A DNA stretch of 64,000 bases from Caloramator proteoclasticus DSM 10124. Lineage in GTDB: Bacteria > Bacillota > Clostridia > Clostridiales > Caloramatoraceae. This document shows, piece after piece, positions 55,501 to 62,807 of this stretch. How positions within the stretch are numbered: position 1 is the first letter of the stretch; every line of letters starts with the position of its first letter. Below the pieces are notes generated by a model. It searched no databases. It saw only the letters and a list, made by a program, of their open reading frames with translations, and was not told the origin of the DNA. A program made the translations under genes and the position numbers. The DNA is taken from positions 16,633-80,632 of the forward strand of contig NZ_FQVG01000006.1 of assembly GCF_900129265.1 (NCBI RefSeq), in the 5' to 3' direction.

Positions 55501-56767
55501 TTATACCATTTACGTTTGAAGTGTTTGTCAAACTATCGTTTGATGCAACAGGGCTACTATCTACATAGGTTGCTTTAGTTAGTGTTTGGAATGTTATTGT
55601 ACCTGTTGTACCAGTTGTTAGATTACCTAAATTCCAAGTAAGTGTAGTTGTTCCATTTGGATTTATTGTAATAGATGAAGGAGATGGATTTGCAGAGCCT
55701 AAAATGTATTCCATCCCGTCAGGAATTACATCTACAATTACAACATTGTTTACGTTGTCGTATTGATTTACTTTATAAACAAGTTTATATGAATTTGTAA
55801 GTCCTACGTCTGTAATAGATGAACCTACAATGGATTTATCTATTGTTATATCCTTTGCAATGGTAGTTAGGTTTGCAGTTACAGGGCCGGATAGACCATC
55901 TAATATTGCAGTATTTGTTAAAGGAGTATCGTGGGGTATTTTACTACCTGAGTTTTCAATACATCCTGTAGAGTATTTATCCCATATTGCCACATCAAAG
56001 TTTATTATATTTGTGCTTCCAGCAGAAAGCGTCTTGCTTCCCCAGTCAATTATTGTATAGTTTTTGCAGTTTGGAGAAGGTGAGGGTACTGTAACCGTTG
56101 GGGTTAAAAAGCTTGATGCGTTAGGACCGGTTGCAGTAATATTATTTAAATATCTAATTCCATTTGGAAGATTGTCTATTAATGTTATATTAGATGATTC
56201 ACGAGTGTTGTTATCAAGTATCAATGTGTAGGTAAATGGCCAAAGAGGATTTGGTGTTGGAATTAGTCCTGCACCCTTTGGCATTTTACCGGGACCTTTT
56301 TTAATTAGGTTGTATCTTAATGGGATTATATTATTTGTGACACTTTTTATAATTTCTATATTACCAGGGTCGTCGTTTCCTCTTGGGAGTGTATCAACCT
56401 TTGCAGTTAGGTTTAAATTTGGAACTGGTATATCAAAGGGAACTGGAAGTGATGTGCTTCTAAAGGTTTCATCCGACTTTATTTCAACAGATATGGTGTA
56501 GTTTAGCTCATTTGGAGCAAGGTCCTTAATGTTAACCCACTTTACTGTGATTGTACCGTCAAGATTGGTTATAACTTCTGTAGGAGAAATGCTACTTGAG
56601 TAGAATGAAAAACCATCTGGGATAGTTAGTTCAACGTATAGGTTGTAGCCTCTATCCACAAGGCTTGTGTTTGAGAAGGTAAGGTTTAAGGTAGAAGTTT
56701 TTCCAAGTACAATCTTTAAAGGTTGTGGCGACATATTTGCTACAAATTCAGATGGAGATAGTGCCAT
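49529..56767 (-). CDS. Giant DUF11-repeat protein (2,412 residues), no signal peptide or wall anchor
   Basis: An array of Ig-like DUF11 (B_ant_repeat, TIGR01451-type) domains, seen from the repeated VGDxIxYxIxVTNxGxxxAYNxxVxDxL...WxxPxLxxGxxxTLxFxVxV pattern. From about residue 870 to the end there are six tandem units of about 278 residues, each opening with K-x-Q-[RKN]-N (near residues 876, 1157, 1433, 1706, 1984, 2262) and each holding two alternating domain types. The first ~870 residues are a more diverged set. The start MALSPSEFVANMS has GGAGGG upstream and no export signal; the C-terminus lacks LPXTG or SLH. Probably a large surface or spore-structure protein. Divergent neighbour: a clostripain-like protease. 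Confidence 0.9.
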   Translation of the reverse strand: MALSPSEFVANMSPQPLKIVLGKTSTLNLTFSNTSLVDRGYNLYVELTIPDGFSFYSSSISPTEVITNLDGTITVKWVNIKDLAPNELNYTISVEIKSDETFRSTSLPVPFDIPVPNLNLTAKVDTLPRGNDDPGNIEIIKSVTNNIIPLRYNLIKKGPGKMPKGAGLIPTPNPLWPFTYTLILDNNTRESSNITLIDNLPNGIRYLNNITATGPNASSFLTPTVTVPSPSPNCKNYTIIDWGSKTLSAGSTNIINFDVAIWDKYSTGCIENSGSKIPHDTPLTNTAILDGLSGPVTANLTTIAKDITIDKSIVGSSITDVGLTNSYKLVYKVNQYDNVNNVVIVDVIPDGMEYILGSANPSPSSITINPNGTTTLTWNLGNLTTGTTGTITFQTLTKATYVDSSPVASNDSLTNTSNVNGINSNTLWQTPDSSSVTSFIKKPFIDKQILGYYYKDGTPKPYSVASPGDLVEFSINYDASTLNATQLNIEIDDYAPYNMGPLPPSSITYSGTLPGPFTPYTVSPNGFRWALGNLPGGTIWTATFKIPVLDIPLNAVKNNLAKLAGRNSLALSYSDRDQIEVKFGTPNIEFDKSVSGPNVNAIKAGEVYTYTITIKNTQTLDNLTTDAFMMTLTDVIPDGLIYNGNYTITGTGIYDTPSFVGQNVSMLIRKLAPGDSLTFSYEVLVTNSVVSGQVYINKAILTRPYSQMDMSYQYPGDPFEDSTILKTERLKIVKTINPAYVKVGDIATYILEVTIPKGTIAYNVKVTDTYKTPEQVYVGNATLNGIPITPTVTPPNVVFPTIPIIDATANEVKLIYSFDIRVISAAHVSPFSENQPNTAKVEWDVDTQGTPAIPEIVTQNLVVRTPNIIATKEQRNYTQNGTFRTADLSFNVGNIIEYKITVTNNGLETAYNTIVTDVLNPLLSFVPLSFNATLGTPTYSMGTVTWTVPELPLGQSATLTFRVETLPGFAANSSTSNKATFIYNTNNNGYGVEYSGTSNTVNLIAPNLTLVKTASLLQAEIGDDIEYTLTVTIPYGVYVYSLRARDTLPTGQTYIGPATRQQDTGPITPITPSVVGQVVTFPTEPDLYSYPNPITIKYRFIARVISGNHTPPYTQTQQNQSRIDWALVSGGPLIRNRTSNLNITVRTPNIVVTKEQKNFTQGGSYTQNPITSNPNDTIYYRITINSNGASPAYNINLSDVLDSNLQFISIIGASSGTASYSAGPPETINWNIPVLNNGSSATLEFSVKIKSPIAASISITNKATSTYDSNDVNPVTYNADSNTTTINIPALTITKEAVPNPAKIGDEITYTITIPVPENIVAYNLLLNDVFPSKQEYVIGSFTRNTIPVAPTIVGNTITYQETAPVYGPTTLIYSFKTIVRDGKTEAPYTEMQRNSASIKWNLTEGGPSAPIVSTFVDVEVRSPHIKIEKWQKNVTKGGDFTKNPIFDVEAGDEIHYKLTITNDGLADAFNVITTDILSSYLIFSSVVPPPPTGTVTHIAGTVTWTESTLTVGEAKTLIFSCTVNSIPTPGEAVENFAESLYDTNTVNPKTLGPALSNKVTFNYAYPEITKKVDKNAALVGEEVEYTINVSVPLGVKIYNVTVNDILPIEQSYVPFTLTKNGVNLGAATLTFPVETEIDAQVAEVNIEYKFRAKVNSITSPPQQGQINTAKLDWKYTPLGPSGPQQTATSTVYVSNANLILTKSQNNTTTNPLNPFTTDDIKVNVGDLVYYELKVYNPNTYALVNVVATEIINPLLSFISIISIDTGTLTVSSGNLEWTIPSIPAGTEYKAVIALIVNSGAFTGQRVPNSFNATFAIQGATPLVYYGPKTSNTVYAVLGELGVLKYASDNTFKVGDIITYFIEITVPYGTKAKNISIIDTLPSKQIYLGPAIYNSTTLTPIFSNGDIIFNIPLVDATLEEKKITLSFNARVLDGNNLEPYIETQRNIIKVTSEIDEEGTLSPKIEKYVDVEVTRPFVFVTKTQRNITQETGYTTNLMSVLADDILEFRLTVHNFGSSSAYNIVIEDYISPYLEYTGYYDAPIGTVIYLPLLRKIQWTIDELPVNTVKSLIFRVKVVGGIPAGGFSKNKGSFIYSTNNTTPITYPKEDTNEVIQKFPDIEVSKIADIYYTTVGTIIRYTVTFKLPKGTSIVNGQFTDILPIGQTYVGNATLMGQPIEPVLIEAQKVVFPVVPYAYAEEDEYYNYAFDVSILSANPNPITLIDTQQNCAYGVWYLSPEEIGPGIQICTNIYVTNSEISLSKEQRNLTKQGEFTPNNIVGSLGQLVEYRLVITNNGPNPIYNVNVSDVLNDDLKFIEVVYAEGTVTHTGEPSDGIVYIDIDSMGVGESKTFIFKVKILRRAQGTIKNNAKLTFKLSPESDIVFEGVKSNTVIINNQGSGSRGVSIKKILELNNAN

Positions 56768-56878
56768 ATTTACCCTCCATTATTATTATTTCTCGTATTA
56801 TTATATTCATTATTTATATTTATGATGAATGGGAGGATATTGGTTTAAAATTTTATAGAAGACTTTTTATTTTGTTAA

Positions 56879-56887
56879 CATATAATA
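56879..56887 (+). promoter_or_regulatory. Possible promoter -10 of the clostripain-like gene
   Basis: CATATAATA contains a sigma-A TATAAT and also fits the CATA-N3-TA pattern of sporulation sigma-K. No convincing -35 is present for sigma-A at 17 bp. Which factor is used cannot be decided. Confidence 0.3.
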
Positions 56888-56916
56888 AAATAAAGCAAGC
56901 TTAAGGAATTTGTATT

Positions 56917-58029
56917 ATGAGTATATGTTTTCTTTTTTATTTAGATGGGAATAACGAAATTGAACCTGAAATATATAATGCCTTTGAGAACCTTCTTAGG
57001 TTTAAATCAAAGGAAGTTGAGCTTTTTATTGAAGTTGGAAGGGAGAATAGGGAATTTGTTAAGGTAATAAGGCCCTTTGAAAATATACATTATGATAAAA
57101 ATTTATGGACTGGTGTAAGAAGGTACCATATAAGGGATGGATATATAGAATACTTTGATTTAGGAAAAAGGAATATGGCACACCCTAAGGAATTATATGA
57201 TTTTATATGTTGGGGATTAAAGGTATGTAGGGCAAAATACAATGCTCTTGTTATTGCCTCCCACGGTTTTTCCTTTGTAGGAGGAATTACAGATTTGACC
57301 TTTGATGTTCCCTATGTTATGCCGATAGAGGATATGAGCTATAGTATAAATAAAGCTCTTTTAGATTGCAGAAAAGGTTTAGATCTGCTTTTTTTGGATA
57401 TGTGTTATATGAACTATATAGAGATACTTTATGAAATCAAAAAAAGATATGACAATATAAATTATATTTTAACCTATTATGGTGAAGGGGATTTTGGTGG
57501 AATTGATTATATAAGTTTTATTGAAAATTTTTATAGTCTTATTGAAAGGAATAAGGATTTTTTATATTTTATGGAGAGGGATAATTTAATATTAAGTAGG
57601 CCAACAAAATCAAAGGTAAAGGATATTAAGTATTTTTGCAATGCCTTTGCAGAGGAATGTATTTTAAAGGGCTATAAGGATATAGAAGCTGTAAAAAGGG
57701 ATATAGGTCTTTTAGAGATATATAAAAAAATAAATAATATAGTTTGCTTTAAATCAGAAAATTCCAGAGGAGTACAGATAATAGACTTTTATATAGATGA
57801 ATTGTATAGAATATATAGAAATTTAGCCTTCTCAATTAACAATAAGTGGATAAATTTAATATCAAAGGATTTTAAGGAATGTAGTGTTCATAATATAAAT
57901 TTTTTACCAAAGAGGCTCACGAAATCCGCAATCCTTGGTCTTATATTATCATTAAATGGAGGTATTGATATAAAAGAAGCTACAAATATTTTAAATAATG
58001 TTGTTAAGGTTAAAGGTTGGAATATTTGA
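56917..58029 (+). CDS. Clostripain-family (C11) cysteine peptidase-like protein, no signal peptide
   Basis: A 370-residue protein with the caspase-like pattern of family C11: catalytic His in ALVIASHGFSFVGG (near residue 115) and catalytic Cys in LLFLDMCYMNYIEILYEI (near residue 165), each following a hydrophobic beta-strand. Secreted clostripains have a signal peptide and cleavable linker; this protein starts directly with the fold (MSICFLFYLDGNNEIEP), so it acts inside the cell or in a spore layer. The ribosome site is weak (AAGGAA). It is divergent from the DUF11 giant gene with only 149 bp between, which suggests a shared context. Confidence 0.85.
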   Translation: MSICFLFYLDGNNEIEPEIYNAFENLLRFKSKEVELFIEVGRENREFVKVIRPFENIHYDKNLWTGVRRYHIRDGYIEYFDLGKRNMAHPKELYDFICWGLKVCRAKYNALVIASHGFSFVGGITDLTFDVPYVMPIEDMSYSINKALLDCRKGLDLLFLDMCYMNYIEILYEIKKRYDNINYILTYYGEGDFGGIDYISFIENFYSLIERNKDFLYFMERDNLILSRPTKSKVKDIKYFCNAFAEECILKGYKDIEAVKRDIGLLEIYKKINNIVCFKSENSRGVQIIDFYIDELYRIYRNLAFSINNKWINLISKDFKECSVHNINFLPKRLTKSAILGLILSLNGGIDIKEATNILNNVVKVKGWNI

Positions 58030-58099
58030 TTTAAATTTAAAGACATATTTAGCTTTACTTGAAGCAAACTAATATTAAGAAACAAAGGGAGGTGTTTAT

Positions 58100-58507
58100 A
58101 TGCCTCATATAAAGGATAATCACAATGAGTGTGAAGGACAGGACAGTCTAAAGGAAGTCAACGCAAGAAGAGTTGACCAGCTGATAGATTTAGTTGAAAA
58201 GCATACAAGGACAGAGAGACACCTTGAGGAACACTCAAATATTACCGATTTGGATGAGATTAAGTATGTCCTTGAACTTCAAAGATACAGAGAGGAACAA
58301 ATTAAGCACTTAAGAAATTTAATTGCATATGGAAAAGATGATGATTTTTACAAGAGGGAAGTAGAAAATATTGAAAAGAATTTAATCTATACAGAACATT
58401 ACCTTGACCATAATAAGCACAATATGGACGAATTTACATTACAAAAGACAATGGAAAAACAGGAGCACAGAAGGGAGCAGCTTGAAAACCTAAAGCATCT
58501 GCAATAG
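58100..58507 (+). CDS. Small charged alpha-helical protein of unknown function
   Basis: A 135-residue hydrophilic protein, rich in Glu, Lys, His and Arg and almost without hydrophobic stretches. The sequence (RTERHLEEHSN, LELQRYREEQIKHLRNLI, EKQEHRREQLENLKHL) predicts a helical hairpin or coiled coil. His is frequent (over ten). I do not recognise the family. A good ribosome site (AAAGGGAGGTG) and own terminator support a real gene. It lies 70 bp after the clostripain-like gene and before the copper operon; its role is unknown. Confidence 0.78.
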   Translation: MPHIKDNHNECEGQDSLKEVNARRVDQLIDLVEKHTRTERHLEEHSNITDLDEIKYVLELQRYREEQIKHLRNLIAYGKDDDFYKREVENIEKNLIYTEHYLDHNKHNMDEFTLQKTMEKQEHRREQLENLKHLQ

Positions 58508-58533
58508 GTGGCCTATGCCACCTATTATTTTTT
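58504..58533 (+). terminator. Terminator before the copper operon
   Basis: A perfect 9-bp stem, ATAGGTGGC with GCCACCTAT, loop CTAT, followed by TATTTTTTATT. Confidence 0.85.
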
Positions 58534-58539
58534 ATTATA

Positions 58540-58568
58540 TTGAAAAAATTAAATATATATGTTATTAT
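58540..58568 (+). promoter_or_regulatory. Promoter of the csoR-copA-copZ operon
   Basis: TTGAAA (58540-58545), 17-bp spacer, TATTAT (58563-58568). It is followed directly by the candidate CsoR operator. Confidence 0.7.
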
Positions 58569-58572
58569 ATAC

Positions 58573-58594
58573 ATACCCCCACAGGGTGGGGGAT
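58573..58594. promoter_or_regulatory. Candidate CsoR operator
   Basis: ATACCCCCACAGGGTGGGGGAT is a G-tract inverted repeat (TACCCCC...GGGGGAT with an inner CCC/GGG), the style of site bound by CsoR repressors. It covers the predicted transcription start just after the -10 box, so bound repressor would block the promoter. Confidence 0.65.
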
Positions 58595-58607
58595 GGAGGA
58601 GGATAAT

Positions 58608-58871
58608 ATGAATAAAGAAAGAGAAGAAGCAAAAAAATATTTAAAAACCGCCAAAGGACAAATAGAGGGAATACTTAAAATGATAGATGAGGGAAGATAC
58701 TGTATAGATATCTCAAATCAAATAATTGCAGCGGAAAAGCAGATAAAAAAGGCAAATATGTTAATTTTGAAGGGCCATTTAAATAGCTGTGTTAAGGAGG
58801 CCTTTTTAAATAATAATGGAGAACAGAAGGTAGATGAAATAATAGATGTTTTTGATAAATTAACAAGGTAG
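58608..58871 (+). CDS. csoR: CsoR-family copper-sensing repressor
   Basis: An 87-residue all-helical repressor of the CsoR/RcnR family. The copper ligands are visible: Cys in GRYCIDISNQ, His in KGHLNSC and Cys in NSCVKE (the C-H-C set that binds Cu(I)). In apo form it represses, and copper binding releases DNA. The start is ATG 58608 with GGAGGAGG upstream; the longer frame from 58515 runs through the promoter and operator and is rejected. It is the first gene of the operon with copA and copZ, so it controls itself. Confidence 0.93.
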   Translation: MNKEREEAKKYLKTAKGQIEGILKMIDEGRYCIDISNQIIAAEKQIKKANMLILKGHLNSCVKEAFLNNNGEQKVDEIIDVFDKLTR

Positions 58872-58879
58872 GTGGATTT

Positions 58880-61309
58880 ATGAACAATAAATTTAAAATA
58901 ACGGGTATGACCTGTGCAGCCTGCTCAAGGGCTGTTGAAAGAGCTGTAAAAAAGTTAGATGGAATTGATAAGGCAGAGGTTAACTTGGCAATAGAGGAGC
59001 TTTATGTGGAGTATGATAAGACAAAGATAAATGAAGAGGATATTATTAGGGCTGTAGAAAGGGCAGGCTATGGAGCCTCCTTAAAGAATATAAAGCAGGT
59101 TACTTTAAAAATAAGTGGTATGACCTGTGCCTCCTGTGCAAAGACAATAGAGAGGGTGTTAGGGAAGGCAGATGGTATTTTAAGTGCAGAGGTTAATTTT
59201 GCATTAGAGAAGCTGTATGTAAAGTATGACACATCAAAGGTAAGACTATCTATGATAAAGTCAATTGTTAAAGGGGCTGGATATGATGTAGTAGAAGATG
59301 TTAAAGAAGAAAGTCAAGGGGATAAAAAAGAGGATAAATCCTTAATAAATTTAAAGATTGCAGCAACTTTTACTATTCCTCTTTTGTATATAGCAATGGG
59401 GCATATGCTTAATTTCCCAATACCAGATATAATACACCATCATAAACATCCATTAAATTTTGCACTTGTTCAACTAATTCTTACCTTACCTACAATTTAT
59501 GCAGGAAGAAGGTTTTATACTGTAGGATTTAGAAATTTAATTAAGCTATCGCCTAATATGGATAGCTTAATTGCAATAGGGACTTCGGCTGCTATAATAT
59601 ATGGATTGTTTGCTATATATCAAATAGCAATTGGAAATACCAATTATGCAATGGAGTTATATTTTGAGTCGGCAGCAACAATAATTACTTTAATACTCCT
59701 TGGTAAATATTTAGAGGCAAGGGCAAAAAATAGAACCTCAGAAGCAATAGAAAAGCTTATAAATCTATCACCAAAGATGGCTACGATAATAAAGGATAAT
59801 AGGGAAATTGAGATACCAACAGATGAGGTAGAAGTTGATGATATGGTTTTAGTTCGTCCTGGTGAGAGGATACCTGTTGATGGAGTTGTAATTGAAGGAA
59901 AAACGACAGTAGATGAATCAATGCTCACCGGTGAGAGCATACCGCAGCTTAAGGAAGAGGGCTCTAATGTTTTTGCAGGTAGTATAAATAAAAATGGTTC
60001 AATAAAATTTAGGGTAACAAAGGCAAAGGAGGATACAGTTTTAAGCCAAATAATTAGACTTGTTGAGGAGGCACAGTCTAAAAAGGCACCTATTGCAAGG
60101 CTTGCTGACATAGTGTCTGGATATTTTGTGCCTGTAGTTATTTTAATTGCAATAGTATCTTCGGTTGCTTGGTACATTGGGACAAAGGATACAGTATTTT
60201 CTTTAACTATATTTATTTCTGTACTTGTAATTGCCTGTCCTTGTGCTTTAGGCCTTGCAACACCGACAGCAATAATGGTTGGCTCTGGCAAAGGGGCAGA
60301 ACTTGGGGTGCTTATAAAATCAGGTGAGGCACTTGAGATGCTTCATAGGGTAGATGTAGTTATACTTGATAAGACGGGTACTATAACTGAGGGAAGGCCT
60401 TCAGTTATAGATTTAAAGCCTATTTTTATAGATGAAGAAGAGCTTATTTCCTATGCTGCCTCAATAGAGAGACTTTCGGAACATCCTCTTGCTGAAGCAG
60501 TATATGAATATGCAAAGGATAAGGGAATAAAAATATATGATGTTGAGGATTTTAAAAGTATTACAGGTCACGGAGTATATGGAAGAATTCGGGAGAGGGA
60601 AATTTTAGTAGGTAATACTAAACTTATGAAGGAATATGGTATAGATATATCAAATGTAGAGGAATATATAGAAGATATATCAAAGCACGGAAGAACGGCA
60701 ATTATAGTTGCAATAGATAATGAGGTTAAGGGTGTAATTGGAATTGCAGATAGGGTAAAGGAAAACAGCAAAAGGGCAATAGAATTAATAAAAAATATGA
60801 AAAAGAAGGTTGTTATGCTAACAGGGGATAATTACCTTACAGCAAAGGCAATTGCAGGCGAAGTTAAGGTGCACGAATTTATTGCGGAGGTTCTTCCTCA
60901 AAATAAAGCAGATGTAGTGAAGGAATACCAAAGCAAAAATAAAAGGGTTTTAATGATTGGAGATGGAATAAACGATGCACCAGCCCTTGTTCAGGCGGAT
61001 GTAGGAATGGCAATAGGTTCAGGTACAGATATAGCAATAGAGTCAGCAGATGTTGTTTTGATGAAGAGCGATCTTTTAGATGCAGCCTATGCAATAGAGT
61101 TAAGCAGAAAAACCATAAAGAACATTAAGGAAAATTTATTCTGGGCCTTCTTCTATAATGTCATAGGTATACCTGTTGCAGCAGGAGTGCTTGTACTATT
61201 TGGTGGCCCAAGACTAAATCCTATGATTGCAGCACTTGCAATGAGTTTTAGTTCTGTTTCTGTTGTTTTAAATGCTTTAAGATTAAAGGGCTTTAGGCCT
61301 AAAAGATAA
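58880..61309 (+). CDS. copA: Copper-exporting P-type ATPase
   Basis: An 809-residue P1B-1 ATPase that pumps Cu(I) out of the cell. Two N-terminal HMA domains with metal sites GMTCAACS (near residue 13) and GMTCASCA (near 80), eight predicted membrane helices with the transport motif ACPCALGLATP, the phosphorylation site DKTGTITEG, TGES actuator motif MLTGES, SEHPLAEA, and GDGINDAPAL. All are intact. The ATG has AGGTGG upstream, 8 bases after csoR. The next gene encodes a copper chaperone. Confidence 0.96.
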   Translation: MNNKFKITGMTCAACSRAVERAVKKLDGIDKAEVNLAIEELYVEYDKTKINEEDIIRAVERAGYGASLKNIKQVTLKISGMTCASCAKTIERVLGKADGILSAEVNFALEKLYVKYDTSKVRLSMIKSIVKGAGYDVVEDVKEESQGDKKEDKSLINLKIAATFTIPLLYIAMGHMLNFPIPDIIHHHKHPLNFALVQLILTLPTIYAGRRFYTVGFRNLIKLSPNMDSLIAIGTSAAIIYGLFAIYQIAIGNTNYAMELYFESAATIITLILLGKYLEARAKNRTSEAIEKLINLSPKMATIIKDNREIEIPTDEVEVDDMVLVRPGERIPVDGVVIEGKTTVDESMLTGESIPQLKEEGSNVFAGSINKNGSIKFRVTKAKEDTVLSQIIRLVEEAQSKKAPIARLADIVSGYFVPVVILIAIVSSVAWYIGTKDTVFSLTIFISVLVIACPCALGLATPTAIMVGSGKGAELGVLIKSGEALEMLHRVDVVILDKTGTITEGRPSVIDLKPIFIDEEELISYAASIERLSEHPLAEAVYEYAKDKGIKIYDVEDFKSITGHGVYGRIREREILVGNTKLMKEYGIDISNVEEYIEDISKHGRTAIIVAIDNEVKGVIGIADRVKENSKRAIELIKNMKKKVVMLTGDNYLTAKAIAGEVKVHEFIAEVLPQNKADVVKEYQSKNKRVLMIGDGINDAPALVQADVGMAIGSGTDIAIESADVVLMKSDLLDAAYAIELSRKTIKNIKENLFWAFFYNVIGIPVAAGVLVLFGGPRLNPMIAALAMSFSSVSVVLNALRLKGFRPKR

Positions 61310-61322
61310 AGGAGGAGTAAAA

Positions 61323-61535
61323 ATGAAAAAGAAGATTAATATTCAGGGAATGAGCTGTATGCATTGTGTAAGACACGTTGAGGAGGCATTATTAGAAATA
61401 AAGGGGATATCAAATATAGAGGTTAACTTGCAGGGCAAATATGCAGTTTGTGATGTGGATAATGTGGATGATAAAGAGATAATCCAAAAGATAGAGGAAT
61501 TTGGATATAGTGTAGTTTCAATAGAGGAGATGTAA
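61323..61535 (+). CDS. copZ: Copper chaperone (HMA domain)
   Basis: A 70-residue single HMA-fold protein with the metal site GMSCMHC (residues 9-15) and the usual beta-alpha-beta-beta-alpha-beta spacing. It carries Cu(I) to CopA. The ATG has AAAGGAGGAG upstream and follows copA by 13 bases, so it is the last gene of the operon. A Met in place of the more common Ala/Gly/Thr inside the CxxC is not rare. Confidence 0.93.
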   Translation: MKKKINIQGMSCMHCVRHVEEALLEIKGISNIEVNLQGKYAVCDVDNVDDKEIIQKIEEFGYSVVSIEEM

Positions 61536-61559
61536 AAAGCACCTAATATTAGGTGCTTT
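61536..61559. terminator. Terminator between copZ and MFS gene
   Basis: A 12-bp palindrome, AAAGCACCTAAT with ATTAGGTGCTTT, directly after the copZ stop and overlapping the MFS stop. Confidence 0.8.
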
Positions 61560-62730
61560 CCTTTACTTTATCAAATACTATAAAAACTAATGCCTGCATA
61601 ACAAATACTGTTGCAGAAAGTATGAAGGTTAGTGAATATCCTAATTTTGTATATGAAATAATATTTCCTGCTAAATATGAGGATATAGAAACTGTTATGT
61701 TACCTATAAGAACAACTATGCTGTTGAATTTAGCCTGATGTTCCTCATTTACCGCATTCATAAAAATAATGTTTTCAATAGGTACAGTTATATTTATCAG
61801 CACAGACCTTACAAGGAAGAATAGACATAATAAAAGAGTTATAAAATTTAGGCTTGGATTTAAAAGAACAAACAATAAAACAAAGGGGAATGATAATAAC
61901 TTGGCAAAGGTTATGGTCTTAAGCTGACCAATTTTTTTAGCTATTATAGGGGAAATAATCATAGCTAAAAGGTTTCCAAGCATATTAAAGTTATTTATAA
62001 AAGCTGCAGTGTCAGTTGAATAATTCATTTTATTTATTAAGTAGGTTGTGTAGTAGGGTATTATCATTCCCACTGCAAATGCACCACAAAATGTGTATAG
62101 TAAAATAAATTTCATTTTCTTATTTATTTTAAGTTTGTTGGCTTTCCTGCTATTATCATTAGATTTTTTTATTGAAGTTATAAATAGAGCAGGTATGGAG
62201 GCAAATAAACTCAAAAAAGCCATTATAATTAATGTGGTGTTGAAACTATATAATTTTATTATTTTCCCAGAGAAGTAGTTACCTAATAAATTCATAAAGG
62301 TAGCGTATGTGAATATAAAGCTAAATAATTTAACTGTATCAAAGCCATTGCTGTTTTTAATTAAAAAGGGCGGTTTTATTACAACTATTGCAGATATACC
62401 CATTGCATATATCGATGCAGCAATTAGTATTGAAAGTTTACCATTAGAAAACATATAGAGTATACTTGATACAAAACATAGAACTCCTGTTGAAGCAAAT
62501 ATGTATTTATCTTTAATGTATTTTGACAATATACCCACTATATATGCAAATAGAGCAAAACTTATTGTTTGTGTAACAGTTACAATACCTAAAAAGCTTT
62601 CATTAAAACCTTTAGATAAAATAAAGGGACCTATAAAAAATGAGTAGAAACCAAAATATATTCCGATAAATAATTCGATTAATAGGTATAGCAATATATT
62701 TTTGTTTATATTTTTTACTTTTTTAATCAT
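61549..62730 (-). CDS. Major facilitator superfamily transporter
   Basis: About 393 residues with 12 predicted transmembrane helices and a central basic loop (SIKKSNDNSRKANKLKINKKMK). The fold and length are MFS-like; the GILSKYIKDKY segment after helix 2 resembles motif A. Substrate unknown. The ATG at 62730 has AAAGGA eight bases upstream; the in-frame TTG at 62736 sits too close to it. The gene lies 77 bp downstream of an AraC-type regulator on the same strand, so it is probably its target. Confidence 0.85.
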   Translation of the reverse strand: MIKKVKNINKNILLYLLIELFIGIYFGFYSFFIGPFILSKGFNESFLGIVTVTQTISFALFAYIVGILSKYIKDKYIFASTGVLCFVSSILYMFSNGKLSILIAASIYAMGISAIVVIKPPFLIKNSNGFDTVKLFSFIFTYATFMNLLGNYFSGKIIKLYSFNTTLIIMAFLSLFASIPALFITSIKKSNDNSRKANKLKINKKMKFILLYTFCGAFAVGMIIPYYTTYLINKMNYSTDTAAFINNFNMLGNLLAMIISPIIAKKIGQLKTITFAKLLSFPFVLLFVLLNPSLNFITLLLCLFFLVRSVLINITVPIENIIFMNAVNEEHQAKFNSIVVLIGNITVSISSYLAGNIISYTKLGYSLTFILSATVFVMQALVFIVFDKVKEST

Positions 62731-62807
62731 ATCCAAAATCCTTTCTCATTTAATTACAGCTTTATTTTAGCCAAATTAAATAGAAAGAACTATTTATATA
62801 TTATCTT

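Noticed and set aside
49529..56767. Tandem DNA repeats or recent duplications in the DUF11 gene
   Set aside because: The ~835-bp units are regular only at protein level; I could see no long identical DNA stretches between units.
59644..60291. 215-codon antisense open frame opposite copA
   Set aside because: A shadow of the strong codon bias of copA; no ribosome site, no recognisable protein, and copA is intact on the other strand.
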